From contig NZ_CP151803.1 in NCBI RefSeq assembly GCF_038446955.1, forward strand, positions 7,192,001 through 7,256,000: a stretch of DNA of 64,000 bases. Reading direction: 5' to 3'. A program made the position numbers and the translations under genes. Position 1 is the first letter of the stretch; each line of letters begins with the position of its first letter. The notes under the pieces were generated by a model, which did no database searches, was not told where the DNA came from, and saw only the letters and a list, made by a program, of their open reading frames with translations. The DNA comes from Pedobacter sp. FW305-3-2-15-E-R2A2 (GTDB taxonomy: Bacteria; Bacteroidota; Bacteroidia; Sphingobacteriales; Sphingobacteriaceae). Shown piece by piece: positions 60,802 to 64,000 of the stretch.

Positions 60802-61170
60802 ATGGCCGATAGTAAAATATTAATAGTTGACGATGATAACAGGAATATTTTTGCCCTGTCAGCCGTATTAAAGTCAAAAGGATACAAGTGTGTCTCTGCA
60901 ACCGGAGGTGAAGAAGGCCTCGATCTGTTGAAAAAAGAGAAAGGAATAGCAGTGGTTCTGATGGACATGATGATGCCGGGAATGGACGGATATCAGGCCA
61001 TGGCAGAAATGAGTGGCCATCCTGAATTGAAAGATATCCCGGTGATTGCTGTGACGGCACAGGCTATGGTTGGCGACAGAGAGCGCTGTATCAATGCAGG
61101 TGCAGTTGGCTATGTCTCTAAGCCGATAAATGTAGAGGAATTAACCAGGTTGCTTACCCAGTATATCTAA
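60802..61170 (+). CDS. Single-domain response regulator (CheY-like)
   Basis: A 122-residue stand-alone receiver with acidic pair Asp10/11, phospho-acceptor Asp55 (VLMDMMMPGMDG), Thr in VTAQAMVGDRE and Lys in VSKPIN. It resembles receiver 3 of the preceding hybrid kinase (both NIF at the second helix and the MDMMMP motif), suggesting duplication. ATG 60802 gives MADSKILIV; a TTG at 60793 is in frame but less likely. It has no output domain, so it probably acts by binding a partner protein. Confidence 0.92.
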   Translation: MADSKILIVDDDNRNIFALSAVLKSKGYKCVSATGGEEGLDLLKKEKGIAVVLMDMMMPGMDGYQAMAEMSGHPELKDIPVIAVTAQAMVGDRERCINAGAVGYVSKPINVEELTRLLTQYI

Positions 61171-61176
61171 AGAGAT

Positions 61177-61998
61177 TTGGAATTACCCGTTGTGAATGAC
61201 GAACAAGTCGAAATCCTGCTTTCAGATCTTCTGGAACAATATGGGTACGACTTTACCGGATATTCCAGAGCATCATTAAAGAGAAGGATCATCAGGCTTT
61301 ATTCCCTGGATAAGGCACTGAGTTTTGCCGAATTCCGATATAAGGTGAACAACGACTCCACCTATTTTAAGCGCTTTGTAGAGCAGATTACCGTAAATGT
61401 GACAGAAATGTTCCGCGATCCTCAGTTCTTTAAAACACTAAGAGAAACTGTTCTTCCGAAGCTTGGAACTTATCCTTTTATCCGAATCTGGCTTGCGGGC
61501 TGTTCGACGGGAGAAGAAGCGTATTCCATTTCCATCGTTTTAAAGGAACTGAACCTGTTGCACAAATCACTAATCTATGCGACAGATTTAAACCCCTCAG
61601 TCCTGGAAAAGGCTGCTCAGGGAATGTTCGCACTTGGACAGATGAAACAATATTCGGAAAACTATATTGCCGCTGGCGGAACGATGGAGTTCTCCGGATA
61701 TTACAGTGCGAATTACTCTCTTGCAAAGTTTGATGAGGAGCTGAGGCGCAAAATCATATTCTCTACACACAACCTGGTTTCAGACCATTCTTTTAATGAA
61801 TTCCAGCTGATCCTTTGCCGGAATGTCCTGATTTATTTTGACAGGGACCTTCAGAACAATGTCCTGGAATTATTTGACGAAAGTTTGGAAGATCTGGGCT
61901 ATCTGGCATTGGGAACAAAAGAAACGATAGATTTTTCGCCGATCAATAAAAAGTATAAACGACTGCCTGCCAATAAAATATGGAGGAAAGTTAGCTGA
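61177..61998 (+). CDS. CheR-type glutamate methyltransferase domain protein
   Basis: A 273-residue CheR-family protein. The N-terminal helical domain shows YSRASLKRRIIRLY, then the SAM-binding motif RIWLAGCSTGEEAYSI and LILCRNVLIYFD, as in CheR. The start is not ATG: the reading frame has an in-frame TAA at 61168 and first candidate codons TTG 61177 and GTG 61192, with the TTG used here. The usual substrate, a chemoreceptor, is absent in this window. Stop overlaps the cheB start by one base (TGATG). Confidence 0.9.
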   Translation: MELPVVNDEQVEILLSDLLEQYGYDFTGYSRASLKRRIIRLYSLDKALSFAEFRYKVNNDSTYFKRFVEQITVNVTEMFRDPQFFKTLRETVLPKLGTYPFIRIWLAGCSTGEEAYSISIVLKELNLLHKSLIYATDLNPSVLEKAAQGMFALGQMKQYSENYIAAGGTMEFSGYYSANYSLAKFDEELRRKIIFSTHNLVSDHSFNEFQLILCRNVLIYFDRDLQNNVLELFDESLEDLGYLALGTKETIDFSPINKKYKRLPANKIWRKVS

Positions 61999-62561
61999 TG
62001 AATAGATGTGACGCATTTATTATAGGAGGTTCTGCGGGAAGCCTGGATGTACTGTTAAAAGTCCTTCCGGAGATTCGCCCTGATCTTTCTTTTCCCATAA
62101 TCATTGTGATTCACCGAAAACATGGTGCAGATTCACTATTGCCTGATCTGCTGTCGTCCAGAACAAAACTCATTGTGAAAGAGGCAGATGAGAAGGAAAA
62201 AATTGTTGCGGGAACGATATATGTTGCGCCTTCAGACTATCACTTGTTGATTGAGATGGACCGTACTTTTTCTTTGGATTACTCTGAAAAGGTAAATTAT
62301 TCCAGGCCGGCAATCGATGTTACCTTTCAAACTGCTGCGGAAGCCTATAAAAATAAACTGGTCTGTCTGTTGCTTTCCGGTTCAAATGCCGATGGAGTAA
62401 AAGGGTTGAAAACAGTGAAAGCATGGGCTGGAAAGGCGGTTATTCAGGACCCGGATTCTGCACAAGTTGCTTATATGCCTGAACAGGCAAAGAAACATGT
62501 TGAAATAGATCGCATTTTACGCATAGAAGATGTTGCAGAATTTATAAATTTACTGCACTAG
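61998..62561 (+). CDS. CheB-type methylesterase domain protein, no receiver
   Basis: A 187-residue stand-alone CheB catalytic domain. The triad is Ser12 (GGSAGS), His39 (VIHRKHG) and Asp132 (GSNADGVKG). Unlike classical CheB it has no receiver domain, so its activity is not under the usual phosphorylation control, and the neighbouring separate receivers may supply that by protein contact. Coupled by overlap to the cheR-like gene. No cheA, cheW or methyl-accepting receptor is in the window. Confidence 0.93.
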   Translation: MNRCDAFIIGGSAGSLDVLLKVLPEIRPDLSFPIIIVIHRKHGADSLLPDLLSSRTKLIVKEADEKEKIVAGTIYVAPSDYHLLIEMDRTFSLDYSEKVNYSRPAIDVTFQTAAEAYKNKLVCLLLSGSNADGVKGLKTVKAWAGKAVIQDPDSAQVAYMPEQAKKHVEIDRILRIEDVAEFINLLH

Positions 62562-62575
62562 ATTAAAAAAAATAA

Positions 62576-62944
62576 ATGGGGAACTCAAAAAAGGTTTTTG
62601 TATTTGATGATAACGCTGACATATTAGAGTTATGTACGATTATTCTGGAAGATGCAGGATTTGAGATTAAAACATCATCAACTTCTAATCAGATTGTAGA
62701 TCAGGTGATGGCCTATATGCCGGATATCATCTTTATGGACAATTGGTTGCCCGATGTCGGAGGAATTGATGCTACCAGGGAGTTGAAAGGACACCCGACC
62801 TTAAAAGGCATCCCTGTGATTTATTTTACGGCCAACAACGATGTAAAGTCATTGGCCGAACAAGCAGGAGCTGATGGCTATTTATCAAAGCCTTTTGACA
62901 TCCAGGAGCTCGAGAACATCATCAACAAGCACCTGGGGATCTAG
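62576..62944 (+). CDS. Single-domain response regulator (CheY-like)
   Basis: A 122-residue receiver with Asp11/12, phospho-acceptor Asp55 (IIFMDNWLPDVGG), Thr in YFTANN and Lys in LSKPFD. The NWLPD replaces the usual MMMP or QMPG, so it is a different branch from the regulator at 60802. It closes the signalling cluster. Convergent with the partial outer-membrane gene (6-nt gap). Confidence 0.92.
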   Translation: MGNSKKVFVFDDNADILELCTIILEDAGFEIKTSSTSNQIVDQVMAYMPDIIFMDNWLPDVGGIDATRELKGHPTLKGIPVIYFTANNDVKSLAEQAGADGYLSKPFDIQELENIINKHLGI

Positions 62945-62950
62945 AAACCT

Positions 62951-64000
62951 TTAATTTTTCATTCTACCCTTTTCTTCTTCTACTCCGGTAGCCCTTTTCC
63001 TTGCGGGTTTAAGTTCATTCTTGCCAAATTTATAGGAGAAGGTGATCCTGGCTACGCGGGTTTCATTCTTTTGGTGCAGCTTGTAGCTGAGCCCCGGATA
63101 GGTGCTGCCTAAGCGCGTAACCTGGGTATTAAAAACATCACTTAAGGCGAGTTTAATATTGATTTTCTTATCCATCAACGACTTGCTCATGCCAATGTCA
63201 ATGCCATGACGTTCTCCAATAGATAAGGTTCCATATTCCAATGGAGATTCGTACCTCGCACTCAGTTCCGCATTCAGATCCGGATTGATGATAAAAGTAT
63301 GTTGTGATTTAATAACAAAAGAGCTTTTGGAAGTATTTAAAGGTTTCCCCGCGAGATCCGGAGTACTAAATTTCAAATGAAAAAGATTGAGGTTGTTATT
63401 GGTTTGCCACCATTTAAAAATACTGATGGGCACATTTAAATTCGCTCCGTAAACGATGTTCTTTGCAAGGTTGGCATTGGTCTGGAACAGCGCCTTTTTT
63501 TCTTCATTAGGCAAGAGAACTTCCGTAATGACATCTTTCACTAAACTATAGTTCAGGCTGAGAGAATAACGTTTAAGCGTGTAATTTGCTTCGAAATTGT
63601 GGGTGTACTGAGGGTTAAGAAAGGGGTTTCCCTGGTTATAAGTATACTGGTCAAGGTAATAGATAAAGGGGTTCAACGCATCATAACTCGGACGATCTAT
63701 TCTTCTGCTGTACGATACACCGATCGTCTGGTCTTTAGTCAGGGTTTGATTGACGAATACACTTGGGAAAAAGTCCAGATAGGACCTTTTGGTAATCTTG
63801 TTTTCTGTAATGGAATTCCCTTTGGAATTGGTCTGTTCTGCTCTTAAACCCAATTGAACACTGGTGGATTTAAATTGTTTGCTCAGGTTAAAATAGGCTG
63901 CATTCACGTTCTCATCATAGATAAACTGATTGCTGCGGAGCGGATCGTTTTTCCATTCGCTGCCCTTAAGCTCTTCCGCGATAAAATTATTGTCCGTTTC
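62951..64000 (-). CDS. TonB-type outer-membrane beta-barrel family protein, 5' part missing
   Basis: The C-terminal 349 residues of an outer-membrane protein; the frame is open to the window edge (reading ETDNNFIAEELKGSEW at the edge and continuing through an in-frame GTG at 63907, which is not the start). Landmarks: SYSRRIDRPSYDALNPF, YTYNQGNPFLNPQYTHN and FKWWQTNNNLNLFHL, typical of the OMP_b-brl_3 (TonB-dependent receptor-like) barrel. The last strand VARITFSYKFGKNELKP is followed by a basic tail (PARKRATGVEEEKGRMKN). The N-terminal plug lies outside. Confidence 0.88.
   Translation of the reverse strand, partial: ETDNNFIAEELKGSEWKNDPLRSNQFIYDENVNAAYFNLSKQFKSTSVQLGLRAEQTNSKGNSITENKITKRSYLDFFPSVFVNQTLTKDQTIGVSYSRRIDRPSYDALNPFIYYLDQYTYNQGNPFLNPQYTHNFEANYTLKRYSLSLNYSLVKDVITEVLLPNEEKKALFQTNANLAKNIVYGANLNVPISIFKWWQTNNNLNLFHLKFSTPDLAGKPLNTSKSSFVIKSQHTFIINPDLNAELSARYESPLEYGTLSIGERHGIDIGMSKSLMDKKINIKLALSDVFNTQVTRLGSTYPGLSYKLHQKNETRVARITFSYKFGKNELKPARKRATGVEEEKGRMKN

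Noticed and set aside
1..64000. rRNA, tRNA, CRISPR array, insertion sequence, prophage or toxin-antitoxin genes
   Set aside because: I looked through the gaps and frames on both strands and found no cloverleaf with an anticodon, no spaced short repeats, no transposase or integrase motifs and no phage structural genes.

Overview
The window is ordinary chromosome of a Gram-negative member of the Bacteroidota, most likely Sphingobacteriaceae (Pedobacter-like). The evidence is the fused LpxC-FabZ lipid A protein, a PorX-type receiver/PglZ protein, an OMP_b-brl_3 outer-membrane barrel, many secreted proteins and lipoproteins, and promoters of the Bacteroidota type (TTG or TTTG, about 19-21 nt, TAnnTTTG). 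The start-site region rarely shows a Shine-Dalgarno sequence. I found no rRNA, tRNA, insertion sequence, prophage or CRISPR array. Coding density and style look uniform, so I see no obvious acquired island.

Layout. 1-8.7 kb holds envelope genes: a DUF4175 protein cut by the window edge, a glycerophosphodiesterase, a cold-shock protein, an unknown lipoprotein, a PDZ aspartyl protease, a PBP4-type carboxypeptidase, an alpha-oxoamine-synthase-like enzyme, a histidine phosphatase and a VanX-like dipeptidase. 8.7-12 kb holds porX, tsaE and alanine dehydrogenase on the minus strand. 12.1-18.1 kb is the HD-hydrolase / lpxD / lpxC-fabZ / lpxA / ABC ATPase / efp block. 18.2-24.5 kb holds folate cyclo-ligase, an OmpA protein, hutG and hutI, xth and a cyclophilin. 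24.5-26.5 kb is a compact triad: a Cys-rich small protein, an HMA-domain protein and a predicted barrel, probably for metal handling. 26.5-29.5 kb holds YceI, a DOPA-dioxygenase-like protein and an aldehyde dehydrogenase.

29.5-36.7 kb is a secreted peptidase operon: a degenerate FAD protein, an M14 pseudo-peptidase whose zinc motif is inverted, an intact M14 peptidase and an S9 peptidase. 36.7-38.0 kb is an AhpC/AhpD pair, followed by a 385-bp gene-free stretch with two large folded terminator-like elements, then ppc. 41.2-45.8 kb is a tetR-tolC-emrA-emrB efflux operon with a perfect 24-bp palindrome over the tetR promoter. 45.9-48.4 kb encodes a GH9 fused to a CE4-like domain with an altered metal motif. 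48.4-55.8 kb holds DUF2911, an ECF sigma/anti-sigma pair, a DinB/thioesterase/histidine kinase group, gltX and a YpfJ-type metallopeptidase. 56.0-62.9 kb is a same-strand signalling cluster (receiver-kinase, CHASE3 hybrid kinase with three receivers, receiver, CheR, CheB, receiver) with no chemoreceptor, CheA or CheW. The window ends in a partial outer-membrane barrel gene.

The least explained signals are the paired branched RNA elements at 38.0-38.4 kb, the swapped zinc ligands in the M14 pseudo-enzyme, the CheR/CheB/hybrid-kinase cluster, the metal triad with hairpins in its leader, and the GH9-CE4 fusion. All functional statements come from reading the sequence and recalled family knowledge; no database search was run.
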